Source: Roseomonas sp. 18066
GTDB lineage: Bacteria > Pseudomonadota > Alphaproteobacteria > Acetobacterales > Acetobacteraceae
NCBI RefSeq assembly: GCF_902706185.1
Contig: NZ_CACSJM010000038.1
Span: 1-41,923, forward strand
Reading direction: 5' to 3'
Length of the DNA: 41,923 nucleotides
Part shown: positions 8,608 to 17,294 of the stretch, piece by piece
Layout: each line of letters opens with the position of its first letter
Position numbering within the stretch: position 1 is the first letter of the stretch
Program-made: the position numbers and the translations under genes
Notes under the pieces: model-generated
Databases searched by the model: none
Told to the model about the DNA's origin: nothing
What the model saw: the letters and a program-made list of their open reading frames with translations, nothing else

Positions 8608-8969
8608 ATAACCGTGATCAGCACGCCGTCGTTCAGCCCGGCATGCGGCGCGGCCTCGCGCATGACGGCGGACCCCGCCTCGGACAGCAGCGACACCGAC
8701 AGGCTGGGCGCGATGCCGTCCCAGGAGACATTGCCCGACAGCATCGCCGCCTGGGCGATGAAGGGCACGGTGCCGGAGCAGGTCACCGACAGCCGCTCGC
8801 GCTGGGTCACCGCGGCGACGCAGGACGGCGACGGCACCACGGCGCCGACGGCGAAGGCGGTGGTGGCCCGCTGCGCCTGCGCCTGCGCTGGCCCGGCGCC
8901 CAGGCCGAGCAGGGCCGCCATGGTCAGCAGGGGGGCGGCGCGCCGCCGCAGGGGTGAATGCCGTCTCAT
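8601..8969 (-). CDS. Secreted degenerate SCPU-like protein
   Basis: 122 residues from ATG 8969. A good signal peptide (MRRHSPLRRR, hydrophobic core, AQAQA) precedes a mature domain with two Cys (SPSCVAAV and SVTCSGTVPF) and a terminal strand GVLITVIY. The Cys spacing, the second Cys followed by a TPY-like TVPF, and the final Tyr resemble a short SCPU fold, but the LAFG(D/N)Y motif is absent. I infer a diverged pilin-like partner of the neighbouring chaperone-usher system. It is encoded on the opposite strand, convergent with that operon, and 99 bp downstream of the oppF-type gene, so it may be read from the ABC operon. An upstream in-frame start (9038) is less likely, since it would bury the signal peptide. 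Confidence 0.65.
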   Translation of the reverse strand: MRRHSPLRRRAAPLLTMAALLGLGAGPAQAQAQRATTAFAVGAVVPSPSCVAAVTQRERLSVTCSGTVPFIAQAAMLSGNVSWDGIAPSLSVSLLSEAGSAVMREAAPHAGLNDGVLITVIY

Positions 8970-9068
8970 CGCGCCGCGGTTATGCCAGGGCGACCGGCGC
9001 GCCGCAGCATCTTTCTGCCCGGAACCGCCCGCCCTCATCGAGGCTTGTAGCCTGGCCCAGGCGGGCGC

Positions 9069-10055
9069 CTATTCCGCCGCGGCCGGGACCAGCCCCGCCG
9101 CCAGCTCGCGCCAGCGCCAGCAGGCGACGCCATCCTCCAGCGCCGGCTCCACCTTGCATTGCGGCGCGGCCCAGCGGCAGCGGACGCTGAAGCGGCAGCC
9201 TTCCGGCATCTGCGACGGATCGGGCGGCTCGCCCTGCAGCGCGAAGTTCTCGGTCACCCGCGGCCCGCCAATGCGCGGCGCCGCCGAGAGCAGCGCCTGG
9301 GTATAGGGATGCCGCGGCCGGGCAAAAATCTCGGCGACCGGGCCGATCTCGACGACGCGGCCGAGATACATCACGGCGACCCGGTGGCACATCGAGCGCA
9401 CCACGGCCAGGTCATGGCTGATGAACAGATAGGTCAGGCCGAAGGCCTGGCGCAGCTCGCGGAACAGCGCCAGCACCGCCGCCTGCACCGAGACGTCGAG
9501 GCCCGAGGTCGGCTCGTCCAGGATCACCAGCTTCGGCCCCAGCACCAGGATCCGCGCCAGGCCGACACGGCGCTGCTGCCCGCCGCTGATCTCGTGCGGA
9601 TAGAGGTCGAGATGCGCGGCCGGCAGGCCCACGGCGGCGACGATCTCCTGGATGCGGGCTTCCCGCTCGGCGCGGCGCAGCTTCGTGTGGATCACCAGCG
9701 GCTCGTGCAGCGAGCGGCGCAGCGTCCAGCTCGGGTCCAGCGAGGCGCCGGGGTCCTGGTAGACATACTGCAGCTGAGCCCGCAGCCCGTCCGGCCGGCG
9801 GACGCCGCCGCCGGCCACCTGGGCGCCGTCGAAGAGCACCGCGCCGTCGCTCGGCGCATGGATGCCCATGATGGTCTTGCCCAGCGTCGACTTGCCGCAG
9901 CCGCTCTCGCCGACGATGCCCAGCACCTCGCCCGGGGCCACCGCCAGGTCGACGCCGTCCAGCGCCCGCAGCGTGCCGACGCGGCGGTTGAACAGCCCGC
10001 GCACCGGGAAATGCCGCTTCAGGCCCTGCAGCTCCAGCAGCGGACGGTCAGGCAT
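9069..10055 (-). CDS. Dipeptide/oligopeptide ABC transporter ATP-binding protein (OppF/DppF type)
   Basis: 328 residues. Walker A GESGCGKST (49-57), signature ISGGQQRR, Walker B LVILDEP, the switch His in ISHDL, and the C-terminal oligopeptide-transporter extension with a Cys-containing motif (GCRFSVRCRWAAPQC). Known role: one of two ATPases energising a peptide-type importer. ATG 10055 overlaps the stop of the OppD-type gene by eight bases. Last gene of the opp block. The longer open frame reaching 10391 is antisense-like extension and is rejected. Confidence 0.95.
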   Translation of the reverse strand: MPDRPLLELQGLKRHFPVRGLFNRRVGTLRALDGVDLAVAPGEVLGIVGESGCGKSTLGKTIMGIHAPSDGAVLFDGAQVAGGGVRRPDGLRAQLQYVYQDPGASLDPSWTLRRSLHEPLVIHTKLRRAEREARIQEIVAAVGLPAAHLDLYPHEISGGQQRRVGLARILVLGPKLVILDEPTSGLDVSVQAAVLALFRELRQAFGLTYLFISHDLAVVRSMCHRVAVMYLGRVVEIGPVAEIFARPRHPYTQALLSAAPRIGGPRVTENFALQGEPPDPSQMPEGCRFSVRCRWAAPQCKVEPALEDGVACWRWRELAAGLVPAAAE

Positions 10056-11061
10056 CGAGGCGGGCCTCCTGCGCGGCAAGGACAGGGTGGTGGCAGGCGG
10101 CCAGGTGGTCGGCCTCGCCGCGCAGCACCGGGCGCTCGGCCTGGCACCGCGCATCGGCGCGCGGGCAACGCGGGTGGAAGCGGCAGCCGAGCGGCGGTGA
10201 CAACGGGCTCGGCACGCTGCCGGGGATGCCGACCGGGTCGCGCCCTTCCTCCGGCAGGCTGCGCAGCAGCAGCCGCGTATAGGGGTGATGCGGGGCGGTG
10301 AAGAAGCTGTCGCGCGGCGCGATCTCGGCGGTCTGGCCGGCATACATGACGGTGACGCGGTCGCAGATTTCCCAGGCGGCGCCGAGGTCATGCGTGGTGA
10401 ACAGCACGGCGACGCCGCGCTGCACCGCGAGCCGCCGCAGCACGCCGAGGATTTGCGCCTGCACGGTGACGTCGAGCGCCGTGGTCGGCTCGTCGGCGAT
10501 GATCAGCCGCGGCTCCGGCAGCAGCGCCATGGCGATCATCAGCCGCTGCCGCTGCCCGCCCGAGAGCTCATGCGGGTATTTCTGCAGCAGCCGCGCGGGT
10601 TGCGGCAGCTGCACCGCCTCCAGCATGGCGATCACCGCCTCGCGGTCGGCGCGGCGGCGGCGCGGCGAATAGAACCAGGAGCCTTCGCGGCGGCGCGGCG
10701 ACTTCCAGCGCATCAGGTCCATGATCTGGGTGCCGACGCGGAACAGCGGGTTGAAGCTGGCGAAAGGGTCCTGCGGCACGAAGGTGACGGTGCGGCCGCG
10801 CACCTTCCCGGCGGCCGCCCCGGCGCGCAGCATGTCGGCGCCGTCCAGCGTCACGCTGCCCTGCCCCACCACCGCCAGGCCGCGCGGCAGGGTGCCCAGG
10901 ATGGCGCTGGCCAGCGTGCTCTTGCCGCAGCCGCTCTCGCCGACCAGGCTGACGATCTCGCCCGGGCGGACGGTGAGGTTGACGCAGTCCAGCACGCGGG
11001 CCAGCCCGCCCTCGGTGCGGAAGCCCAGCGCCAGGTTCTCGACGGTCAGGATGTCAGCCAC
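10048..11061 (-). CDS. Dipeptide/oligopeptide ABC transporter ATP-binding protein (OppD/DppD type)
   Basis: 337 residues. Walker A GESGCGKST (41-49), signature LSGGQRQR, Walker B LIIADEP, switch His in TTHDL, and the C-terminal oligo_HPY region (GCRFHPRCPRADARC). A strongly basic stretch between Q-loop and signature (about residues 113-140, RRREGSWFYSPRRRR) looks longer than usual for the family. Start and stop overlap the flanking genes by eight bases each, so the opp genes should be translationally coupled. Confidence 0.95.
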   Translation of the reverse strand: MADILTVENLALGFRTEGGLARVLDCVNLTVRPGEIVSLVGESGCGKSTLASAILGTLPRGLAVVGQGSVTLDGADMLRAGAAAGKVRGRTVTFVPQDPFASFNPLFRVGTQIMDLMRWKSPRRREGSWFYSPRRRRADREAVIAMLEAVQLPQPARLLQKYPHELSGGQRQRLMIAMALLPEPRLIIADEPTTALDVTVQAQILGVLRRLAVQRGVAVLFTTHDLGAAWEICDRVTVMYAGQTAEIAPRDSFFTAPHHPYTRLLLRSLPEEGRDPVGIPGSVPSPLSPPLGCRFHPRCPRADARCQAERPVLRGEADHLAACHHPVLAAQEARLDA

Positions 11062-11902
11062 GGCCGCCTCCGACGCTGCGCCGCGTGCGCGGGTCGAGGA
11101 TGTCGCGCAGGCCGTCGCCGAACAGGTTGAAGCCGAGCACGGTCAGGAAGATCGCCAGGCCCGGCGCCATGGCGTACCACCAGGCCTCGGGCAGGTACTC
11201 CCGGCTTTCGGCGATCATGCGGCCCCATTCCGGCGTCGGCGGCGGCGCGCCGAGGCCGAGGAAGCCCAGCGTCGCCGCGGTCAGGATGGTGGCCCCCATG
11301 CCGATCGAGGTGCGCACGATGATCGGCGAGGCGATATTGGGCAGGATATGCAGCAGCATCACCCGCCAGGGCTTGGCGCCGAGGGCGATGGCGGATTCGA
11401 CGAAGACCTCGTTCCGCATCGAGCGGGTCTGCGCATAGACCAGCCGCGCCCAGAACGGCCAATAGGTGATGGACAGCGCCAGGATGACATTCTCGATCGA
11501 CGGGCCCAGCGTCTGCGCGATGGCGATGGCCAGCACGATCTGCGGCACGGCGAGGAAGATCTCGGCCACCCGCATCAGCAGCTCGCTGAACCAGGTGTCC
11601 CAGTAGCCGGCGACCAGCCCGATCGGCACGCCGATCAGCACGGCGGAGCCCACCGCGATGAAGGACAGGGTCAGGGTGATGCGGGCGCCGAACAGCATGC
11701 GGCTGAACACGTCGCTGCCCATGCGGTCGGTGCCGAACAGCCGTTCCGGCCCCGGCGGCAGCAGCCGGTTCGGCGTGTGGAACTGCCAGACATCGTCGGG
11801 GTACGGGGCCAGGATCGGCGCGAAGATCGCGACCAGCATCAGCCCCAGGATCAGCAGCCCGCCAAGGAAGGCGGCGCGGTCGCGGGCCAGGCGGCGCAGC
11901 AT
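11054..11902 (-). CDS. Peptide-type ABC transporter permease (OppC/DppC type)
   Basis: 282 residues from ATG 11902. One N-terminal membrane span (about 12-34), the OppC N-terminal GTDRMGSDVFSRMLFGARITL motif, several further spans, and the EAA coupling loop near residues 168-190 (ESAIALGAKPWRVMLLHILPN), which docks to the ATPase. The A of its ATG is the last base of the OppB-type stop (TGATG). Residues proposed upstream of this ATG (to 11983) come from the antisense of the previous gene's end and are not used. Confidence 0.94.
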   Translation of the reverse strand: MLRRLARDRAAFLGGLLILGLMLVAIFAPILAPYPDDVWQFHTPNRLLPPGPERLFGTDRMGSDVFSRMLFGARITLTLSFIAVGSAVLIGVPIGLVAGYWDTWFSELLMRVAEIFLAVPQIVLAIAIAQTLGPSIENVILALSITYWPFWARLVYAQTRSMRNEVFVESAIALGAKPWRVMLLHILPNIASPIIVRTSIGMGATILTAATLGFLGLGAPPPTPEWGRMIAESREYLPEAWWYAMAPGLAIFLTVLGFNLFGDGLRDILDPRTRRSVGGGRG

Positions 11903-12906
11903 CAGCGCGCCCCCCGCGGATCGATCGCCGCCTGCAGCAGGTCCACCAGCAGGTTGATCAGCACGAAGATCGCGCCGGTCCACAGCGTGAAGCCCATCAC
12001 CGCGTTGTAGTCGGATTGCAGGATGGAGCGCACCGCATAGGCGCCGATGCCGGGCCAGTCGAAGACCGTCTCCACCACCACGGCGCCGGCCAGCAGGATG
12101 CCGAAGATCAGGCCGAGCTGCGTCACCGTGGCGCTGATCGCCTGGCGCAACACGTATTTCCAGACGATCAGCCGGCGCGGATAGCCCATCGCCGTCTGGT
12201 AGGCGACCGAGGCCGAGCCGATGGCGCCGAGCACGCCGTTGCGGGTGAAGCGCACCACCGTCGCCGCCGCCGGCAGCGCCAGGGTGATGGCCGGCAGCAC
12301 GATATGCGACAGCGCCGAGCCGATGATCTCGCCATCGCCCTCGATCAGCGCGTCGATGATGACCAGGCCGGTGACCTCCTCCGGCGGGAAGCCCTCGATG
12401 CGCCCCGAAAGCGGCAGCCAGCCGAGCTTCATCGAGAACAGGAACTGGAACTGCATCGCCAGCCAGAAGGAGGCGACGGCGAGGCCGGAGACGGTGACGA
12501 TGCGCAAGCTGTGGTCGATCCAGGAATTGCGGTGCAGCCCGCAGACCACGCCGAGCGGGATGCCGATGCCGGCGGCCAGCAGGATGGCGACGATGGTCAG
12601 CTCCAGCGTCGCCGGCAGCCGCGCCGCCAGGTCGTCGACGATCGGCTGCTGGGTGAACAGGCTGGTGCCGAAATCGCCGCGCGCCACGTCGCCGACATAG
12701 CGCAGGAACTGCACCGGCAGCGGCCGGTCGAAGCCCAGCTGCTGGCGCACCGCCTCGACCTGCGCCGGCGAGGCGTTGTCGCCGGCGGCGAGCCTGGCGG
12801 GGTCGATCGGCACCACCCGCGACAGCAGGAAGACGATCAGCAGCAGGCCGAGCAGGGTCGGCACCAGCCAGGCCAGCCGGTTGAGGATGATGTTCAGCCA
12901 GACCAT
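11902..12906 (-). CDS. Peptide-type ABC transporter permease (OppB/DppB type)
   Basis: 334 residues. A first membrane span at about 10-30, the OppB-type LGFDRPLPVQFLRYVGDVARGDFG region (about 57-80), further spans, and the EAA loop near 225-245 (AMGYPRRLIVWKYVLRQAI). Pairs with the OppC-type permease to form the membrane pore. The start lies 31 bp after the stop of the binding-protein gene. Substrate specificity cannot be read from the permeases. Confidence 0.94.
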   Translation of the reverse strand: MVWLNIILNRLAWLVPTLLGLLLIVFLLSRVVPIDPARLAAGDNASPAQVEAVRQQLGFDRPLPVQFLRYVGDVARGDFGTSLFTQQPIVDDLAARLPATLELTIVAILLAAGIGIPLGVVCGLHRNSWIDHSLRIVTVSGLAVASFWLAMQFQFLFSMKLGWLPLSGRIEGFPPEEVTGLVIIDALIEGDGEIIGSALSHIVLPAITLALPAAATVVRFTRNGVLGAIGSASVAYQTAMGYPRRLIVWKYVLRQAISATVTQLGLIFGILLAGAVVVETVFDWPGIGAYAVRSILQSDYNAVMGFTLWTGAIFVLINLLVDLLQAAIDPRGAR

Positions 12907-12937
12907 GCCGACCCCGCGCCCGGGCTGCCCCGCGGCC

Positions 12938-14503
12938 TCATGCCTTGCCTTGCGCCCAGCGCAGGTCCTGGCCGTTGCTCACCGGCGAGAAGCGGATGCC
13001 TTCGACATCGGCGGCATAGGGGCCGTACCACTTGGTGTTGTAGATGAAGATGCCGATCGCACGGTCGTTGACGATCTGCGTCACCGCCGCATAGAGCTTC
13101 TGCCGTTCCGCCTGGTCGCTGCTGAGCAGCGCCTTGTCGAGCAGGGCGTCGACCTCGGGGTCCGAGTAGTAGCTGAAGCTGCGGGTGCCGCGGTAGCGCG
13201 AGCCGACCAGCTCGCCGACCCAGTTGTTGGGGTCGACGTAGTAGGTGCTCTTCCACAGCGGCACCAGATCGGCCTGGGTGTCGGCGGTGCGCATGCGGCT
13301 GGAGACCACCGACCAGGGCGAGACCTCGACCCGCGCCTCGACGCCGATCTGGCGCAGCGTGTTCTGGAACAGCACCGCCGCCTGCTCGGATTCCGAGAAG
13401 CCGGCCAGGGCGTTGATGGTGATCGGCCGCAGCGGGCCCTTGACCTGCTTCAGCTCCTCCCGCGCCTTGTCGAGGTCGAAGCTGTAGCCGGCCAGCCCCT
13501 CCGGCGAGCCCCAGAGCGGGTTCGGATTGGGCCCCGGATTGCGCGCGACCGAGCCGCGCATGATGTCGCGGATGAAGCCCTCATAGTCGAAGGCATAGGC
13601 CAGCGCGCGGCGGAAATGCACGTCGTCCAGCGGCGCCCGCGTGGTGTTCAGCGCGAACTGGAAGACGCGCAGCGATTCATGCTCGATGATCTGCACGTTG
13701 GGCGCGCCGCGCAGCCGCTGGATCTGGTCATAGGGCAGGTAGCCGTCGACGCCCTGGTAGTCGCCGCGCTGCAGGCCCAGCACGCGGGTGTTGGTCTCCA
13801 GCACCGTGCGGAACTCGACCTCCTCGAAGGCGCGCTCGCCCCAGCCGGCGAAATGCTCGCGGAAGCGGCGCGCGCTCCAGCCCACCGCCGGGTCGTAACG
13901 GCGCAGCGCGTAGGAGCCGCTGCCGGCCTCGTTGCGCGCCAGCCAGGGCTCGGCCCAGTCGTCGCCCTTGGCGTTCTTCTTCACCAGCTCGCTGTTGACG
14001 ACCAGGATGTCGGGCACGGTGCCGAGGAAGATGGCCGAGGGCTGGGTCAGGTTGAACTGCACCGTGCGGGCGTCGACCGCCTTGGTGCTGCCCGGCTTGA
14101 TCACGTCGAGATAGAGGCTGGCCGGCCCCTTCTTCAGCGCCAGGATGCGCTCCAGCGAAAACACCACATCCTCGGCGGTGACCGGCTTGCCGTCGTGGAA
14201 CTTGGCGCCCTGGCGCAGGGTGAAGGTATAGACCTTGCCGTCCTCGGAGACGGTGTGGCTCTCGGCCAGCCAGGGGATCATCTTCGGCGGGTTGTCGACC
14301 CAGCGATACAGCCCGTCATAGAGGTTGAAGCGGGTCGCCGCGCGCGCCGTGTCGAAGACGGTGTGCGGGTCCATGTTGTCGTAGGGGCTGTTGTTCGCAT
14401 AGACGAACTTGGCCGGGGCGGCGCGGGCCGGGGCAGCGCCCGCCAGCAGCGTTCCGCTCGCCGCCAGCGCGGTCTTCAAGGCAGTCCTACGCGTCGTCGC
14501 CAT
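12938..14503 (-). CDS. Peptide-type ABC transporter substrate-binding protein (SBP_bac_5)
   Basis: 521 residues from ATG 14503 with AGGAG upstream. The N-terminus MATTRRTALK followed by a hydrophobic stretch and ARA looks like a Tat signal, suggesting export folded. The family 5 signature is present (GKVYTFTLRQGAKFHDGKPVTAEDVVFSLER). Known role: captures peptides, nickel or other small ligands for the Opp/Dpp permease. It follows the SDR gene by 47 bp and precedes oppBCDF. Linkage to hydantoinase genes suggests a cyclic amide, ureide or peptide-like ligand (inference). Confidence 0.93.
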   Translation of the reverse strand: MATTRRTALKTALAASGTLLAGAAPARAAPAKFVYANNSPYDNMDPHTVFDTARAATRFNLYDGLYRWVDNPPKMIPWLAESHTVSEDGKVYTFTLRQGAKFHDGKPVTAEDVVFSLERILALKKGPASLYLDVIKPGSTKAVDARTVQFNLTQPSAIFLGTVPDILVVNSELVKKNAKGDDWAEPWLARNEAGSGSYALRRYDPAVGWSARRFREHFAGWGERAFEEVEFRTVLETNTRVLGLQRGDYQGVDGYLPYDQIQRLRGAPNVQIIEHESLRVFQFALNTTRAPLDDVHFRRALAYAFDYEGFIRDIMRGSVARNPGPNPNPLWGSPEGLAGYSFDLDKAREELKQVKGPLRPITINALAGFSESEQAAVLFQNTLRQIGVEARVEVSPWSVVSSRMRTADTQADLVPLWKSTYYVDPNNWVGELVGSRYRGTRSFSYYSDPEVDALLDKALLSSDQAERQKLYAAVTQIVNDRAIGIFIYNTKWYGPYAADVEGIRFSPVSNGQDLRWAQGKA

Positions 14504-14550
14504 GGCTTCTGCTCCTTGATTGGCGCGGTGGGGTGGGCGTCGTGCGGGCC

Positions 14551-15294
14551 TCAGGGACTGCCCGAGACGGAGATGGTCTGGCCGGTGATCATCCCGGCGA
14601 AGTCGGAGGCCAGGAAGATCGCCGCATGCGCCAGGTCGTCCGGCGTGCCGAGGCGGCGCATCGCCACCCCCTCGACCAGCCGCGCCTGGCGATCCTCGCT
14701 GTAGGAGCCCCATTGCCGCTCGTAATCCGGGCTGGTGCGCTGGAAGCCCGGCGCCAGGCCGTTGACGGTGATGCCGAAGGGGCCGAGCTCCTGCGCCAGC
14801 TGCCGGGTCAGCCCGATCTCCCCCGCCTTGCCGGCGGCATAGGCCTGGATGCCGGTCAGCGAGGTGCGCAGCCCGGCGCCGCTGACGATGAAGATGATCC
14901 GTCCGGATTTCTGCGCCTTCATCCCCGGCACCACGGCCTGGGCGGCCAGGAAGGCGCCGGTCAGGTTGATGTCGACGATGCCGCGCCAATCGGCTTCCTC
15001 GACCTCCTCCACCGGCCTGGCCGACTGGCCGAGCACGCCGCCCGCCACATAGACCAGCGCGGCCGGCGCCTGGCCGGCGGCGGCGGTGGCGCCCGCGACC
15101 CAGCGGCGCACCTCGGCGCGGTCGACCAGGTCGACCTGGCTGGCCTCGACGGGCAGGTCGGCCATCTCGGCCAGCAGCCGGTCGGCGGCGAAGACCCGGG
15201 CGCCCGCCTGGGCGAAGCCCAGCGCGATGCCGCGGCCGATGCCGCGCGCGGCGCCGGCGACCAGCACGGGGCGGCCGGCGAAATCGATCTTCAT
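14551..15294 (-). CDS. SDR-family NAD(P)-dependent oxidoreductase
   Basis: 247 residues. Cofactor motif GAARGIG (14-20), catalytic Ser138, Tyr152 and Lys156 (YAAGK), and a standard C-terminal GQTISVSG. Classical short-chain dehydrogenase with a complete active site; substrate unknown. The start overlaps the hyuB stop by four bases (ATGA), so it is co-translated with the hydantoinase genes and probably acts on a product or precursor of that step (inference). Confidence 0.92.
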   Translation of the reverse strand: MKIDFAGRPVLVAGAARGIGRGIALGFAQAGARVFAADRLLAEMADLPVEASQVDLVDRAEVRRWVAGATAAAGQAPAALVYVAGGVLGQSARPVEEVEEADWRGIVDINLTGAFLAAQAVVPGMKAQKSGRIIFIVSGAGLRTSLTGIQAYAAGKAGEIGLTRQLAQELGPFGITVNGLAPGFQRTSPDYERQWGSYSEDRQARLVEGVAMRRLGTPDDLAHAAIFLASDFAGMITGQTISVSGSP

Positions 15295-17294
15295 GCGGCG
15301 TCCCTCCGCGTCACCGGGCCGATCTGCGGATGCCGCGCGGCGGCGGCGGCGAAGCCGCGCTCGATGGCGGCGACCGGATCGGCCTGCGCCTGCGCATCCG
15401 CCGCCATCTCGGCGAAGACCTCGTGCTTCATGAAGAAGCGCCATTCCACCGGCAGCGCGAACAACAGTTCCGCCAGCCGGTCCCAGGCCGCCTCCGACCA
15501 GATCTTCTCGAATTCCTGGCGGGCGGCGTCGAACAGGATGGCCTGGGGTTCCGGGCGCGGCGTCGCGCGCAGCGCCCCGGTCGCGGCCGCGTCCAGCGCG
15601 CCCGCGGCGATGACGACGCCATAGGCGCGGGCGCCGGCCTCGGTCACCTTGCCCTCGGCCACGTCCTGCAGCACGGCCGCCAGCGGCCGGGTGAAAGGAT
15701 CGCCCCAGCCGCCGGCGCCGGAGGCGGAAATGCTCAGCACGTCGCCCGGGGCGCAGCGCACCACATCGGTGTTGCCCAGCGCCTCGGCGCGCGGCGTGCC
15801 GGGGTTGCGGGTGAAGCCGCAGGTGGCCCCCGGCGCGCCGCCCTGCGCGCCCCAGGAGGAGAAGCGCACGCGGTCGCGGTTGCGCGCGGTGACCACGCTG
15901 TTCGGCGTCGCCAGGCGGAAGGTCATCTGCGTGCCCAGCCCGCCGCGGTGATGGCCGGCGCCGCCGCTATCCGGCATCAGCCCGTAGGACAGCACGCGGA
16001 TCGGCACCTCGGCCTCGGTGATCTCGACCGGGGTGTTCTTCAGGAAGGAGTTGGAGCCGTCGAGCCCGTCGCCTTCCGCCGCGCCGCCGCCGCCGCCGGT
16101 GATCGGGTTGATCGAGGCCATGGCCAGCCGCCCGGTCCGCGCATCGGTGGTGCGCACGTTCAGGATGCCGCCGCCGCCGGCGGGCCCGGCCGGCAGCCGG
16201 TCCGGCAGCGCGCGGGAAAAGGCGCCGATCACCATGCCCTGGATGCGCACGCAGGTCAGGCTGCGCATGCCGGTGGCCGCCGGGTGCTGCGGATTGACCA
16301 CCGAGCCCTCGGGCAGGATGCAGCGCACCGGCCGCGCCAGCCCGCCATTCAGCGCGACCGTGGGATCGAGCGAATAGACCACGTAGTTGTAGCCGACCAG
16401 CGGCAGGATATGCCGCGGCAGCCCGCCGGTCGGCATGTTCAGCGCCGATTGCAGCTGCGGGTCGGAGCCGGTGAAGTCGAAGACCGCCTCGTCGCCGGCG
16501 ATGCGGATGGTCAGCTTCAGCCGGCAGGGCACGCCGCCCGGGCTGTCCTCGTCGATATAGTCGGTGAAGCCATAGTCGCCATCGGGGATCGAGGCGAAGA
16601 GGCGGCGCGCCTGGCGCTCGGCCAGGTCCAGCACGCCATGCATGCCGGCGATCACCGTCGCGGTGCCGAAGCGGGCCACGGCCTCGAGGATCTTGCGCTC
16701 GGCGGTCTTCAGCGAGGCGATCTGCGCCTTCAGGTCGCCCCAGTTCTGCTCCGGCATGCGGACGTTGCGCAGCATCACCTTCAGCAGCGTCTCGTCCATC
16801 ACCCCGGCCGAGACCAGCTTGCTGGGCGGGATGCGGATGCCTTCCTGGTGCACCTCGGTCAGCGCCCGCGACAGCGAGGCCGGCACGGCGCCACCCATGT
16901 CGGTGTTGTGGATATGGCCGACGGCGAAGCAGACCAGCGTCTCGCCGGCGAAGATCGGCATCCACAGATGCATGTCCGGCGCATGGGTGCAGACGAAGCC
17001 GGAATAGGGATCGTTGGTGATGCAGATGTCGCCGGGCCGGTACTCGTCGAAGGCGCCGATGGCCCCGGCATAGTCGAGGCCGATGAACCAGGTGGCGCCG
17101 AGGTCCTTCGGGCTGGCGAAGGTCTGGCCATCCGGCGTGGTCAGGCCCGAGGTGAAGTCCTCGGTCTCCTTGACGAAGGCGGAATGGGCGGTGCGCAGCA
17201 GGGTATAGGCCATGCTCTCGGCCGCGGCCTCGAAATGGCTCTTCAGGATCTGCAGCGTGACGGGGTCGAGCACCGTCTTCTGGTGGCTGTCCAT
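15291..17294 (-). CDS. hyuB: Hydantoinase B / oxoprolinase family protein
   Basis: 667 residues. The N-terminus DPVTLQILKSHFEAAAESMAYTLLRTAHSAFVKE and the following D(F/Y)SGL, NDPYSG and GHIHNTDMGG motifs are typical of HyuB. HyuA/HyuB pairs hydrolyse N-methylhydantoin, 5-oxoproline or similar lactams with ATP, or form the core of acetone/acetophenone carboxylases; sequence alone does not separate these. The protein appears longer than many HyuB: about the last 100 residues (WRFFMKHEVF region) extend beyond the usual core. The A of its ATG is shared with the hyuA stop (TGATG). The larger frame to 17675 is antisense extension. Confidence 0.92.
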   Translation of the reverse strand: MDSHQKTVLDPVTLQILKSHFEAAAESMAYTLLRTAHSAFVKETEDFTSGLTTPDGQTFASPKDLGATWFIGLDYAGAIGAFDEYRPGDICITNDPYSGFVCTHAPDMHLWMPIFAGETLVCFAVGHIHNTDMGGAVPASLSRALTEVHQEGIRIPPSKLVSAGVMDETLLKVMLRNVRMPEQNWGDLKAQIASLKTAERKILEAVARFGTATVIAGMHGVLDLAERQARRLFASIPDGDYGFTDYIDEDSPGGVPCRLKLTIRIAGDEAVFDFTGSDPQLQSALNMPTGGLPRHILPLVGYNYVVYSLDPTVALNGGLARPVRCILPEGSVVNPQHPAATGMRSLTCVRIQGMVIGAFSRALPDRLPAGPAGGGGILNVRTTDARTGRLAMASINPITGGGGGAAEGDGLDGSNSFLKNTPVEITEAEVPIRVLSYGLMPDSGGAGHHRGGLGTQMTFRLATPNSVVTARNRDRVRFSSWGAQGGAPGATCGFTRNPGTPRAEALGNTDVVRCAPGDVLSISASGAGGWGDPFTRPLAAVLQDVAEGKVTEAGARAYGVVIAAGALDAAATGALRATPRPEPQAILFDAARQEFEKIWSEAAWDRLAELLFALPVEWRFFMKHEVFAEMAADAQAQADPVAAIERGFAAAAARHPQIGPVTRRDAA

